Virus record (IMG/VR): IMGVR_UViG_3300047170_000011
Span: 1 to 48,809 of that record
Strand: one strand, 5' to 3'
Source of the DNA: a virus
DNA: 48,809 nucleotides
Positions 39,585 through 47,779 of the stretch are shown here, piece after piece (position 1 is the first letter of the stretch; every line of letters begins with the position of its first letter). The notes beneath the pieces were generated by a model. It saw only the letters and a list, made by a program, of their open reading frames with translations, had not been told where the DNA came from and did not search any database. The position numbers and the translations under genes are program-made.

Positions 39585-40474
39585 ACGAGTGGAATCGCCC
39601 TTCCCGCGTCGTCGGTGATCAGGTTGCCGTAATCGTCGGTCAGCCAGAGCGTGTCGCCGCCGCTCTCCCATGCCCAGAACGGCACACCGCCCAGCAGGCC
39701 GATGACGTTGATCGAACCCTGATACGCCGCGCCCAGGCCCTGATCGGTGGACCAGAAATACGCCTCTCCCGGCCCGAGAATCAGGTTCGTCGTCACGCCC
39801 CAAAAGGCCGGCCCGCTCAGCGATATCTGGATCTGCGTCTGCGTCGGATTGTAAAGCACGATCCAGTTCCGCGCCGGCTGCTCCAGCATGCACGCCATGG
39901 TCTTGTTGGGAACAATGTCGAGGGAACGATCAAACACCTGCGTCGGCGTGGGAATGTCGGCCACAGCCGCAATCGAGGCAAGCACGCCGGCCTTCGTGGT
40001 CGGATAGATGCGGTCGGCCGCTGCGCCTGGTTGCGCCGTGGCGGTACCGATCTGCACGTAGATGCGCCGCCAGCGGCCATCGGCTAGCTGGTCACGGTAA
40101 TTGTCCACCAGGAACGCATTGATCGGCGCATCGGCCGGACTTTCCACCAGACCGAGCGTGTATTGCGAGAAGCCGTAGGTGGTGGGTGATGTCGGCACCC
40201 CCGGAGGCCCGAACGACCATGGCGTCGTCCAGAAGTCAGAACGCGGGTTCATGCGCGGCACGGGGTCTTGCGGCAGGATCAGCGTGCGGAACTGATCCTG
40301 GGGCACATCAAGGCACCGGCGACATACAAGGTAGCCGGTGTCGCGCAGCGCCGGGCCGGCCCACTCGAACTGTGGCTGCAATTCGTCCAGAAGATATCGC
40401 TCCTCGCAACGGTCGCACACCGCCTGGGCCAGCGGTCGCCGCAGACTGACCCGTGCGCGCCCGTTATAGCTCAT
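39581..40474 (-). CDS. Structural protein with zinc-ribbon N-terminus
   Basis: A 297-residue protein. CDRCEERYLLDE and YLVCRRCLDVPQDQF give two CX2C pairs, a zinc ribbon, near the N-terminus. The rest is beta-rich (MLEQPARNWIVLYNPTQTQI, then LGPGEAYFWSTDQGLGAAYQ), like a virion surface domain. Overlaps both neighbours. Confidence 0.7.
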   Translation of the reverse strand: MSYNGRARVSLRRPLAQAVCDRCEERYLLDELQPQFEWAGPALRDTGYLVCRRCLDVPQDQFRTLILPQDPVPRMNPRSDFWTTPWSFGPPGVPTSPTTYGFSQYTLGLVESPADAPINAFLVDNYRDQLADGRWRRIYVQIGTATAQPGAAADRIYPTTKAGVLASIAAVADIPTPTQVFDRSLDIVPNKTMACMLEQPARNWIVLYNPTQTQIQISLSGPAFWGVTTNLILGPGEAYFWSTDQGLGAAYQGSINVIGLLGGVPFWAWESGGDTLWLTDDYGNLITDDAGRAIPLV

Positions 40475-41214
40475 CGCAGCCGCCCATAGACCGACACGTT
40501 GGGCGTCATCATGAACGGACCCGTCTCCTGGTCATTCGTGATGAAATACTCCCAATCCTCGGCCGCCTGCGCCTTCTTGTCCTTGAACATTTCCGGCGCG
40601 AACTTCTCGGCAAAGCGAGCCGTGATTCCGCTGCACAGCGCGTCAAGGCCGCGATACACCACATCCGGCGTTTCGCCCGATCCAAGGTTCGCGTCGAAGA
40701 TGCGCTGGAGATAGAAGTAGTTCAGCGTGGCGTAGGGCGCCCCATAGGCCGGAACCTGCCACAGCGTCAGCTGCGGCGCGGCCAACCGCTCGAACCAGTA
40801 TTGCGTTGGAATCCCCGTCTGTGTCTTGTTCGGGATCATCGCATACTCGGTGCGCGTCAGCGGCGCCATGAACCGATCGGTCGTGATGCCGGGGCTTGGC
40901 GGCGGCGGCACGGGCAGCACCGGGCCGTTCTGCGTCGAGTACCAAAGCTCGGTGAGCGTCACGAGATCGCTGGGTAGAGCGTAGGTCGCCTGTCCGGCCA
41001 CCAGCGTAATAGTGGCTTCGACGACCTTCCACAGATTCACGCCGCGCAATGACCACCTGACAAGTTCCAAGTTGAGCGAGCGTCGCAATGAGATCATGTG
41101 ATTGCGCGTGATCTCGGCGGGGTTCTTGCCGCACCGCTCCGCCGCCTCAAACAGGATTTCGCCATTCGAGAGCGTGAAGGCGGTTGTGCCCGAGGATGTG
41201 CCCGGCGTCGCCAT
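40471..41214 (-). CDS. Head-completion / adaptor-like protein
   Basis: A 247-residue protein: FTLSNGEILFEAAERCGKNP, then YALPSDLVTLTELWYSTQNG, YWFERLAAPQLTLWQVPAYG and LCSGITARFAEKFAPEMFKD. This is the pattern of podoviral adaptor or P22 gp4-like proteins at the portal. Preceded by a 68-base gap. Called from family-like sequence plus position. Confidence 0.7.
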   Translation of the reverse strand: MATPGTSSGTTAFTLSNGEILFEAAERCGKNPAEITRNHMISLRRSLNLELVRWSLRGVNLWKVVEATITLVAGQATYALPSDLVTLTELWYSTQNGPVLPVPPPPSPGITTDRFMAPLTRTEYAMIPNKTQTGIPTQYWFERLAAPQLTLWQVPAYGAPYATLNYFYLQRIFDANLGSGETPDVVYRGLDALCSGITARFAEKFAPEMFKDKKAQAAEDWEYFITNDQETGPFMMTPNVSVYGRLR

Positions 41215-41282
41215 GGCCTTATCCTTTGTTACAGCAGCGCAGATACATCCGCACGCGAGGCGTAGGGATCATACCCTATTTC

Positions 41283-41555
41283 CTACGCCATTGAATTCTT
41301 GATCTTCATGCCGGGATATTTGGCATGAACCCTGTGTCGAATTTCGGCCTGTTCAGCCAAGCTGGCGTTTGCCGACCCTCGCGCTAGTGCTGATCTCGCC
41401 CTTGCTTCCGTATTGATCGGATACCGGCCACCAGGCAAAGCAAATTCCTTTGACGGAAGCGCGTCGCGTTCCTTCGCCGTCAGACGACCGCCATCGGCTC
41501 GGGCTTCGACGGAGGCGCCCGGCCGCCGATCAGCGAGATTCGTAGGCCGGCTTGC
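41283..41555 (-). CDS. Conserved short phage protein frame without a normal start
   Basis: The minus frame, open back to a TGA at 41556-41558, reads LTAKERDALPSKEFALPGGR, then INTEARARSALARGSANASL and IRHRVHAKYPGMKIKNSMA. This ALPxxxFALPGxRYPI type of short protein is common beside phage structural genes. The frame has no ATG or GTG before the conserved part; CTG 41483 and TTG 41438 are the only alternatives. It overlaps the end of the 41530-41730 gene in another frame, so a frameshifted fusion is possible. Confidence 0.5.
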   Translation of the reverse strand, partial: ASRPTNLADRRPGASVEARADGGRLTAKERDALPSKEFALPGGRYPINTEARARSALARGSANASLAEQAEIRHRVHAKYPGMKIKNSMA

Positions 41556-41730
41556 TCATTTCGCCCGCGCTGGACAGCGGGTTGCGATCCGAGGTCGCGC
41601 CGCCGCGCGCGCGCTTGTCGGGGCGCATCTCGGCCGACTTGCCGGGGACCATGCCGCCCTTGCGGCGCTTGGGCATGTCTTCCTTGATTTCCTTCTCGGC
41701 CTCGCCGGCCGTGGTCTCGATCTTCTTCAT
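41530..41730 (-). CDS. Small basic protein
   Basis: A 66-residue protein from ATG 41730 (ATGA overlap): MKKIETTAGEAEKEIKEDMP, then KRRKGGMVPGKSAEMRPDKR. Highly charged and probably disordered. Could be the N-terminal part of a frameshifted product with the short conserved frame that follows. Confidence 0.55.
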   Translation of the reverse strand: MKKIETTAGEAEKEIKEDMPKRRKGGMVPGKSAEMRPDKRARGGATSDRNPLSSAGEMSKPAYESR

Positions 41731-42425
41731 CTGGCTGCTCCGATACCCGCTTGAATGGACTGCATCACGACCATCATGGTGCCAGCGGTCACCGTGAGGC
41801 GATGGGCGAAGATGGGCTGGTTCGCGTAGTTGGCCTCGCAGTTGATCGACTTTGCGGTCAGCGACGCTAGGCTCCACAGCAGCGGAGGCGAATAGCTGGC
41901 GTCTTCGATGCTGAATTGCTCCATGCGAGGCGTCAGCGAAGGCCCCTGCTTGTTGGGGTCGTCATAGGTATGCTCGACCGTGAACGTCGGCGTGGTGCCG
42001 GTGCCGGTGATCGAGCATGCGACCGAGAGGTGCCAGCTTGTGCCGAAGTCATCGAACACCCACGGCGTCGAAGCGGTGCCATTGGTCCCCGCCGTGATAT
42101 TGCCGGCAGTGGCACCCGAAACGCTGATCCTCGTGACGGTCGCATAGTCGTAGACCGAGGCGACGGTGGTGGACGCCACGCCGGTGATCGTCTCACTGAT
42201 CGGCGCGCCGCTTCCGTTGGTGCCATACAGCCCAAAGACCACCGCGCCATCGGCACCGTTCGACGTGATGATCACCCGCCGAGGCGGCGTCAGGGTCGCC
42301 ACGCCGGCGGCGGTCAACGAGCCATTGATCGTCAGGTTGCCGGCGCCAGATGGAGTCTGCGAAGCGGCGATGCCGTTCGCGACCCCGGCGGTTAGCTGCA
42401 ATGTGACGACAGTCGGGTTGGACAT
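41727..42425 (-). CDS. Virion structural protein
   Basis: A 232-residue beta-rich protein: GNLTINGSLTAAGVATLTPP, then VVFGLYGTNGSGAPISETIT and MEQFSIEDASYSPPLLWSLA. Part of the structural block between capsid and adaptor genes, likely a head or tail decoration protein. It shares its style with the next gene to the right. No family recognised. Confidence 0.65.
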   Translation of the reverse strand: MSNPTVVTLQLTAGVANGIAASQTPSGAGNLTINGSLTAAGVATLTPPRRVIITSNGADGAVVFGLYGTNGSGAPISETITGVASTTVASVYDYATVTRISVSGATAGNITAGTNGTASTPWVFDDFGTSWHLSVACSITGTGTTPTFTVEHTYDDPNKQGPSLTPRMEQFSIEDASYSPPLLWSLASLTAKSINCEANYANQPIFAHRLTVTAGTMMVVMQSIQAGIGAAR

Positions 42426-42428
42426 GAA

Positions 42429-43706
42429 TCAGGTCTGCGGATAGCCGAACATCGAGAAGTTGCTCTGCACCCCGGCCGATATCAGGCCGTTCGCGTTGAC
42501 CTCGTTGCTCAGCACAAGGCGGTTGCCGGTCAGCACTAGGCCGGACAGTGCGCCGTTGGAGGCGGTCGAGCCGATGCCCGTGCCGGCGCCGCCCGTGCCG
42601 GTCTGGATCGTGCCGCGCACATCGCCGCTGGTCAGCGTCGGCGGATTGGTCCCGTCCCACGCGGTCCAGCCCGTTGCGCTGGTCATCTGCGCACCGGCCC
42701 AGAACACCAGCGTGTTTTCCCATCGTTTCGAGCGGAACGCGAAACTGAACACGTCCGATGTGCCCACCGAATAGTTGTGCGCGTCGGTGAACTGCGGCAC
42801 GACCGAGATCACGTATTTGCCGGTCTTGAGGCCGTAGCTGGTGGAAGCACCGGCCGCAACGGTGATGGTCTCGGTCAGCACCTGGCCGTAGACATCCATC
42901 ATCGTGACCTTGAACGCGCCGCCAGCGGCCGAGGCCGAGCCGACGATGCGGATCTGGCGCATCAGGGCCTGACGGTCATCCAGGAACATGCCAGGCCCAG
43001 CGGCCACGAATGGATATGCGGCCTGCGGCGTCGGAAAGCCGACCTCGCTCGGTCCCCACAGGTCGCCGGTACCGATCGGCGTGGCCGTGATGGCCGACAG
43101 CGCGGGATTGGCGATCGTGATCGTGGTGGCCGTGGGCGTGCCGGTCACGATGGTCAGCAGCGCGGCGGTGCCGGCCGAATTGCCCGCACCGGCAATGACC
43201 AGCGGCATGCCGATGGTGTATGCGTTGCTGGCCGTGACCGTGACCGTGGTGGCCGAGGCGCCGGTCGTGGTGGTGCCGAAGTCGAAACCGAAATCCAGCG
43301 CAACGGGAGCAATGATCGGCATATTGGCGTTCAGCCACGGCGCGAAAACGCGGACCGGAATATTGACCGTGACGCCGCCGGTGGACGCGGAAGCCAGCGT
43401 CATGGCGGTCCCGCTGGTGACATTCTGCGCCGCCGCGATATTGGCCGCCGCGAGCGCGAACGGAATGCCGTCGTAGGTGCGCATCAACTGGATCGGGATG
43501 AACGCAGGAATGACGCCCGTGTAGCCAGTCACCTTGTCTTTCGGGAAGGTGATGCGCGGGTCAAGGAGAGCGTAGCCCTGAAACAGCCCGCAGGGGCCGG
43601 CGTTCAGGTTCGGATCAGGCTCCGCTGGTGTGCCGTACGGCGGCGCATACATCGCCGCCATGTTGCCGTAACTGAACAGCGGGCCGTCGAAGTTCGTAGC
43701 CGCCAT
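42429..43706 (-). CDS. Virion structural protein
   Basis: A 425-residue protein with NFDGPLFSYGNMAAMYAPPY at the start and repeated beta/Ig-like stretches (VTVTASNAYTIGMPLVIAGA, then ITIANPALSAITATPIGTG). The C-terminus is beta-rich (FSFAFRSKRWENTLVFWAGA). Next to the capsid gene, so probably a head or neck structural protein. No family recognised. Confidence 0.65.
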   Translation of the reverse strand: MAATNFDGPLFSYGNMAAMYAPPYGTPAEPDPNLNAGPCGLFQGYALLDPRITFPKDKVTGYTGVIPAFIPIQLMRTYDGIPFALAAANIAAAQNVTSGTAMTLASASTGGVTVNIPVRVFAPWLNANMPIIAPVALDFGFDFGTTTTGASATTVTVTASNAYTIGMPLVIAGAGNSAGTAALLTIVTGTPTATTITIANPALSAITATPIGTGDLWGPSEVGFPTPQAAYPFVAAGPGMFLDDRQALMRQIRIVGSASAAGGAFKVTMMDVYGQVLTETITVAAGASTSYGLKTGKYVISVVPQFTDAHNYSVGTSDVFSFAFRSKRWENTLVFWAGAQMTSATGWTAWDGTNPPTLTSGDVRGTIQTGTGGAGTGIGSTASNGALSGLVLTGNRLVLSNEVNANGLISAGVQSNFSMFGYPQT

Positions 43707-43732
43707 CTAAAGGCGCTCCTTTGCTGACGGCC

Positions 43733-44641
43733 TCAGTTGGTCGGGAAGACGCCTACGCCGAGGCGAAAATCGTCCGATCCGAAATAGTAACGTTCGTACG
43801 CCTTCACCATCAGGTTGTCGGTGGTGAAGTCCGTCTGCATCGAGGTCTCGAACGGCTTGCGCTCCAGGTAGATCAGGCCGCCAGCGTCGGACAACACGAA
43901 CCAAGCGTAGTCGCTGGTAAGGAAGTCCAGCACGACGTAGCTGTCGGCCAGATCTCCGCTTTCCCGCAGCGACGCCGCATCGCGGTTCGCCGTGCCGGGC
44001 CGCGCCTCGGTCTCCATCAGGCGCTTGGCGACGTGCCGCTGCGCGACAGGCACCACCAGTTTGCGACCCTGGAACAGCGCCAGCAGACCTTCGTTGGTGC
44101 GGAAGCGGCGCACCATGTTGTTGGCCTGCGCCAGCGTGTTTTCGTTCAGGCCGGTCTGCACCGTGGGCGTGTTCGGCACGAGATAGCCGTCCACCGGATG
44201 CTGCGTCGAGAACAGGGGAAGGTTGTCGCCGCCGAGCGTGGGGTTCAACACGTTGCCGTTGTTCAGCGTGGAGGCGCCCATCACCTCCTTCATCTGGCGG
44301 AACGAGCGCGCCAGGCCGAGGTTGGCCGCGTCGAAAGCCGACTTGTAGAGGTTGTCGTCCAGCGCCTCGCGGGTGAACGCATAACCGAGGCCGAAGGCAA
44401 CGTGGATGTGGTTGTAGACGAACCGCTGGCCGGACAGATTGTCCATCTGGACCGGCTGGCCGGTGCCCTTGAGCTGCGGCAGCGGCACGTATCGGACATG
44501 GACGGTCTTTTCCGCCTCCATGTTCGACTGGCCCTTCTCGTAGATCGACGCCCACTGCGTCTTGATCTCCGGATACTCGCCCTTGAGCTTGCGCACGCCG
44601 GGCAGCAGCATCGCCGGGATTTGGGAGGTTGTGATTGCCAT
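43733..44641 (-). CDS. Major capsid protein (Mu gpT-like)
   Basis: A 302-residue protein similar to Mu-type head subunit gpT and related HK97-fold capsids: VAFGLGYAFTREALDDNLYK, then ARSFRQMKEVMGASTLNNGN, DNLPLFSTQHPVDGYLVPNT, FRTNEGLLALFQGRKLVVPV. It forms the icosahedral shell. It lies in the usual scaffold-to-structural order. TGAGGGAG upstream provides the ribosome-binding site. Confidence 0.88.
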   Translation of the reverse strand: MAITTSQIPAMLLPGVRKLKGEYPEIKTQWASIYEKGQSNMEAEKTVHVRYVPLPQLKGTGQPVQMDNLSGQRFVYNHIHVAFGLGYAFTREALDDNLYKSAFDAANLGLARSFRQMKEVMGASTLNNGNVLNPTLGGDNLPLFSTQHPVDGYLVPNTPTVQTGLNENTLAQANNMVRRFRTNEGLLALFQGRKLVVPVAQRHVAKRLMETEARPGTANRDAASLRESGDLADSYVVLDFLTSDYAWFVLSDAGGLIYLERKPFETSMQTDFTTDNLMVKAYERYYFGSDDFRLGVGVFPTN

Positions 44642-44653
44642 GTCTGCGCTCCC

Positions 44654-45262
44654 TCAGATGCCGGTAGCCGACAGGGCTTCAGCGATGTTGAGTCGGACCT
44701 CAATCCACGGATTGGTGTTCGCCGGGTCTTGCGGTCCACCGGTAACACCCACGGTGCCGACGATGCGGAATGGCAGCGTGGCCGTGGTCGCGACGGTCGA
44801 GCCGTCGAGTGCCAACGTGCTGCTGCCCGCGCTGTTGGGAGCGCCGTTGGTGCCGGTCAGGAAATTGATGTTCTGGCCGCGCCAGGACGGCAGATACGGG
44901 CCGCCGGAAACCTGCGCGATAAAGGTGGCGAAAGGATCGGACACCACCAGCGCCGGGATGTCGGCGCTTGGATTCGCGGTGGACGGATACGACCCGTTGA
45001 GGCCGTGCATCGTCTGCATCGCTGTCTGATCGTAATAGGGCAGCACGCCGATGAAAACGCCAAGGATGGCGGTTTCCGACGTGGTTGCGAGGCCGATGTA
45101 GCCTTGGCTGCCTCCGGTCAGCGTCTTGACCAGATCGCCCTTGCCGATGGACGAAGCGTATCCTGATTTGATCAGGAACGGGTTCGCCTGAAAGGTGTTG
45201 GCGCCGCTGATGAAGCTGCGGGAGAAGCTAAGCCCGATCGGGGCCAGGAGATTGGTCGCCAT
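44654..45262 (-). CDS. Head decoration-type structural protein
   Basis: A 202-residue protein: LLAPIGLSFSRSFISGANTF, then YASSIGKGDLVKTLTGGSQG and FIGVLPYYDQTAMQTMHGLN. Resembles the small structural proteins beside Mu-type capsid genes. Start ATG 45262 sits one base after a GNRA-tetraloop stem and lacks a Shine-Dalgarno sequence. Confidence 0.7.
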   Translation of the reverse strand: MATNLLAPIGLSFSRSFISGANTFQANPFLIKSGYASSIGKGDLVKTLTGGSQGYIGLATTSETAILGVFIGVLPYYDQTAMQTMHGLNGSYPSTANPSADIPALVVSDPFATFIAQVSGGPYLPSWRGQNINFLTGTNGAPNSAGSSTLALDGSTVATTATLPFRIVGTVGVTGGPQDPANTNPWIEVRLNIAEALSATGI

Positions 45263-45263
45263 T

Positions 45264-45288
45264 GGTCTGTAAGCTCGCGCTTAGGACC
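45264..45288 (-). promoter_or_regulatory. GNRA-tetraloop stem directly before a start codon
   Basis: On the minus strand GGTC, C, TAAGC, loop GCGA, GCTTA, CA, GACC fold into a stem closed by a GCGA tetraloop. One base later comes ATG 45262. No ribosome-binding sequence precedes the ATG. Translation of the structural gene is likely structure-dependent or initiates without SD pairing. Confidence 0.55.
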
Positions 45289-45344
45289 AGCGATCTCCGG
45301 AGCGGAAGGGCTGAGGCCAGGTTGTCCCGAGCGGAGCGCCCAGG

Positions 45345-45375
45345 CCATGACGCGACTATCTAATGCGCGTCATGG
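45345..45375 (-). other. Perfect 10-bp inverted repeat in the gap before the head genes
   Basis: CCATGACGCG (45345-45354) and CGCGTCATGG (45366-45375) pair perfectly around an 11-base loop. It lies in the 133-base gap (45263-45395), one of the longest in the late operon. No U-tract follows on the minus strand, so an RNA-processing or protein-binding site is more likely than a terminator. Confidence 0.5.
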
Positions 45376-45395
45376 ATGGTTTGCAACGGATATTT

Positions 45396-46028
45396 TTAGC
45401 GGTAGACGCCAGCCTCGCCCTCAATCTGAATCTCCAGCGGCACAGCCCGAACGCCCCGGACTCCCGCAACGCCATCGCCGCCCTCGGTGTGACCCTCGGC
45501 AGCGGCGCGCATGCGATCGCGCTGTTGTTCCTGCGCGGCGCCGTATTCTTCCTGCCGCGCCTCCTGCGTCAGCCGCATTGGCCGCGTGAACAGGCGCTGC
45601 CCATACCGCTCGATCGGCGCGTTCGGATCGGCGCCGGGCGTCATCAGCTTGGGCATCGTGTTGCCCAGCACGGGGCGCCAGCCGCCATCGTGCGCTTCTA
45701 GGATGGACGATCCATCCACCTGAAGCCCCAGAACCGAGACCGTCCACCACTGGTAATCCCAGCCGGGCTTGCGCCATGCCTGCGGGATGTCGAAGCGATT
45801 GGTGGAGCGGTCGGCGCGAGAGACGCGGACCACCGGCTCAAGGTCCACTTCCTCGCGGAACGGCTCGGCGCGGTCGCCGGTCGCGGCCCCCATTACGCCG
45901 ACGCCGACGATGCCGGGCTGCGGCTGCGGCGCGGACTGTTTCCGCGCCGTGCGCGGTGTCTCGGTGCGGCGGTGGTATTTGCGCTTGCTCGCCGCGATGG
46001 CGGCCGGCTGTGTCTCGGTGTCGCTCAT
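45396..46028 (-). CDS. Hypothetical head-region protein
   Basis: A 210-residue protein: basic N-terminus (KRKYHRRTETPRTARKQ), a middle W-rich domain (WRKPGWDYQWWTVSVLGLQV, then GSSILEAHDGGWRPVLGNTM) and a charged C-terminus (LTQEARQEEYGAAQEQQRDR). Between scaffold-like and capsid genes; overlaps the scaffold gene by ATGA. May bind DNA or capsid. No family. Confidence 0.6.
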   Translation of the reverse strand: MSDTETQPAAIAASKRKYHRRTETPRTARKQSAPQPQPGIVGVGVMGAATGDRAEPFREEVDLEPVVRVSRADRSTNRFDIPQAWRKPGWDYQWWTVSVLGLQVDGSSILEAHDGGWRPVLGNTMPKLMTPGADPNAPIERYGQRLFTRPMRLTQEARQEEYGAAQEQQRDRMRAAAEGHTEGGDGVAGVRGVRAVPLEIQIEGEAGVYR

Positions 46029-47035
46029 TTGTAGGTCCGCCCTTCGCCAGTAATCAGACCGCCCGTCCCGCCGGCAGCGATCTCCCGGCCGGCGGCGATC
46101 TGTTCTTTTACATAGTCGCCCAGCGGCATGCGGTTGATCGCCGCAGCCTCCTTCCAGTCCTCCATGCGTCCCGGTGGAATGCGCACGGTTTGGGTGTTGC
46201 CCTGCCGGGAGACGATCAGTTCCCCGAACGGGGTGTTGACGCGCTCGCCATGCGTGCTGCTTTCGCCGCCGCCAGAACCGCCGCCGCGCGAGGGTGACAA
46301 GCCCGTATCGTTGCCGCGATTGGGGGTATCCACCTTGGGCGCCTCCTTGAAGTGACGATCCAGCGTCCCGTTGATGTGGTCGAAGTATGACTTCGAACCT
46401 TCCTGCATCCCGCGCTCTATGGCCTCGAAATGCGCGCCCTCGGCCACGCCCTTATACACGCGGTCGGAGTGAAAGCGGGGATGTTCGTCCATCCACTTCT
46501 GGACCTCGGGGGACGTTCCGCCACCCTGCCGCGCGTTCGGATCGGGCTGGCGAGGCCGCGTCGCCTTCATCGTTTCCAACGTTGATGTGGCGTTGTGGAA
46601 GCGATAACTGGCCGCATTCAGTTCGGTCTGCGCGGTGACAATCGCCTGCGGATCGTTGGCCTCGTAGGCCGACCGAAGCGCGGCCTGGGCCGAGGTCATC
46701 TCCGACTTCGAGCTTTCGACCAGCGCGGCGGCGGTCGTCAACTGATCGGCGTGGCGAGCGGTGGTCGCTGTCGCGGCATGGCCGCGCGCGCGCGCGGCTT
46801 CGGCCTCAGCGTTCGATGCCCTGGCGCGCAACGCCTCGCGTTCGGTGTCGGCCTCCTTGAGCGCGCGTGTGGTGGCCGCGAGCGTGTCCTCGAAAGACGA
46901 TGTGGCGCCCTCCTCGACACTGATCGCCGGGCCGCGCGTTTCGATGCCCAGCTTCTCTCGCGCTCGGTCGCCCTCACTCTTGCGCTCGGGGATCGTCTGC
47001 GCGGTGGCGTCGTCAATCGTGATCGTGTCGCTCAT
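46025..47035 (-). CDS. Scaffolding-type protein
   Basis: A 336-residue charged, coiled-coil protein: LAATTRALKEADTEREALRA, then EAEAARARGHAATATTARHA in the middle, and VQKWMDEHPRFHSDRVYKGV later. High Glu/Ala/Arg content and helicity with a disordered C-terminus match scaffolding proteins that guide capsid assembly; it is two genes before the head genes. Confidence 0.7.
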   Translation of the reverse strand: MSDTITIDDATAQTIPERKSEGDRAREKLGIETRGPAISVEEGATSSFEDTLAATTRALKEADTEREALRARASNAEAEAARARGHAATATTARHADQLTTAAALVESSKSEMTSAQAALRSAYEANDPQAIVTAQTELNAASYRFHNATSTLETMKATRPRQPDPNARQGGGTSPEVQKWMDEHPRFHSDRVYKGVAEGAHFEAIERGMQEGSKSYFDHINGTLDRHFKEAPKVDTPNRGNDTGLSPSRGGGSGGGESSTHGERVNTPFGELIVSRQGNTQTVRIPPGRMEDWKEAAAINRMPLGDYVKEQIAAGREIAAGGTGGLITGEGRTYK

Positions 47036-47274
47036 GCCTGTGCCTCATACTGGGACAACATCCGCTGCGCGCATCGCAGCCGGACCCGCGATTCATGATC
47101 GCGCTTGAGAATGCCGTTTTCTTCGTTTTTCAGCGACGCGATGATGGTTTTTGCCTGCGTCACCAAGTCGGGGTCGGCGCGGAATGCGGCCAGGAAGTCG
47201 GTGTGCGCCGGGTCAGCGCGCAGACCGATGGATTTGCGGTGAAAGGCTGTTAGGTAGGGTTGGAGATCGCTCAT
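47032..47274 (-). CDS. Hypothetical small late protein
   Basis: An 80-residue protein from ATG 47274: YLTAFHRKSIGLRADPAHTD, then LVTQAKTIIASLKNEENGIL and RDHESRVRLRCAQRMLSQYE. Helical. Overlaps the scaffold start. Function unknown. Confidence 0.65.
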   Translation of the reverse strand: MSDLQPYLTAFHRKSIGLRADPAHTDFLAAFRADPDLVTQAKTIIASLKNEENGILKRDHESRVRLRCAQRMLSQYEAQA

Positions 47275-47276
47275 AG

Positions 47277-47600
47277 TCAAAAACCAACACCCGGGGGCAG
47301 CGGCAGATAGCGCACGTTGCATTCCGGATAAATCGCGCCACCCTTCTTCGGTCCAACTGCGAACCGACAACGGCCCTCGTAAAAGACAATATCGCGCATG
47401 AAGTCCTTGTGCTGACCACCGCCGGGTGACGCTCGGACAATATGCTCGCGGTCGCCTACGCATTTCTCCATGAACTGCGTAACGATCTGCATGGCTTCGT
47501 CAGGATCAGTCGAATAAACGAGGCAGTATCCATGCTTCCACCCACCCGAATCTTCCATGGCGTCGAATGAACATTTCCAGCCAAGGATCATCGGCCCCAC
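47277..47600 (-). CDS. Hypothetical late protein
   Basis: A 107-residue protein starting at ATG 47600 or 47591: ILGWKCSFDAMEDSGGWKHG, then YCLVYSTDPDEAMQIVTQFM and IVFYEGRCRFAVGPKKGG. Mixed alpha/beta with several cysteines. No family recognised. Confidence 0.65.
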   Translation of the reverse strand: MGPMILGWKCSFDAMEDSGGWKHGYCLVYSTDPDEAMQIVTQFMEKCVGDREHIVRASPGGGQHKDFMRDIVFYEGRCRFAVGPKKGGAIYPECNVRYLPLPPGVGF

Positions 47601-47779
47601 CCCCTATCTTCGATCACCCAGTCCGGCATTCTACCGCTGGTGAAAACTTCGTGCGGCGACGGCGGCGGAAAATCGCCCGGCACAAACCGCCAGTCCTTGC
47701 GCGCCTGCGAGATGCGCCGTGCCTCGGCAATCGCCAATTCCTCGGCCTCAAGCGCGTTGAGCTTCGGCTTGGTCATCAA
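47588..47779 (-). CDS. Hypothetical small late protein
   Basis: A 63-residue protein from ATG 47779: LNALEAEELAIAEARRISQA, then WRFVPGDFPPPSPHEVF and MPDWVIEDRGWG. A helix followed by a proline-rich extended part. Overlaps neighbours on both sides. Contains by chance a right half-site GGTGAA (47639-47644). Confidence 0.55.
   Translation of the reverse strand: MMTKPKLNALEAEELAIAEARRISQARKDWRFVPGDFPPPSPHEVFTSGRMPDWVIEDRGWGR

Noticed and set aside
42777-43727. Plus-strand frame of 316 residues
   Set aside because: Antisense shadow of a beta-rich structural gene; Arg/Asp/Gly-rich low-complexity text.
43721-45166. Plus-strand frame of 481 residues
   Set aside because: Antisense shadow of the major capsid and decoration genes, which have recognisable family sequence.
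47630-47644. TCTACCGCTGGTGAA, resembling the repressor operator
   Set aside because: Only the right arm matches, it lies within a coding gene and no promoter is near; probably chance.
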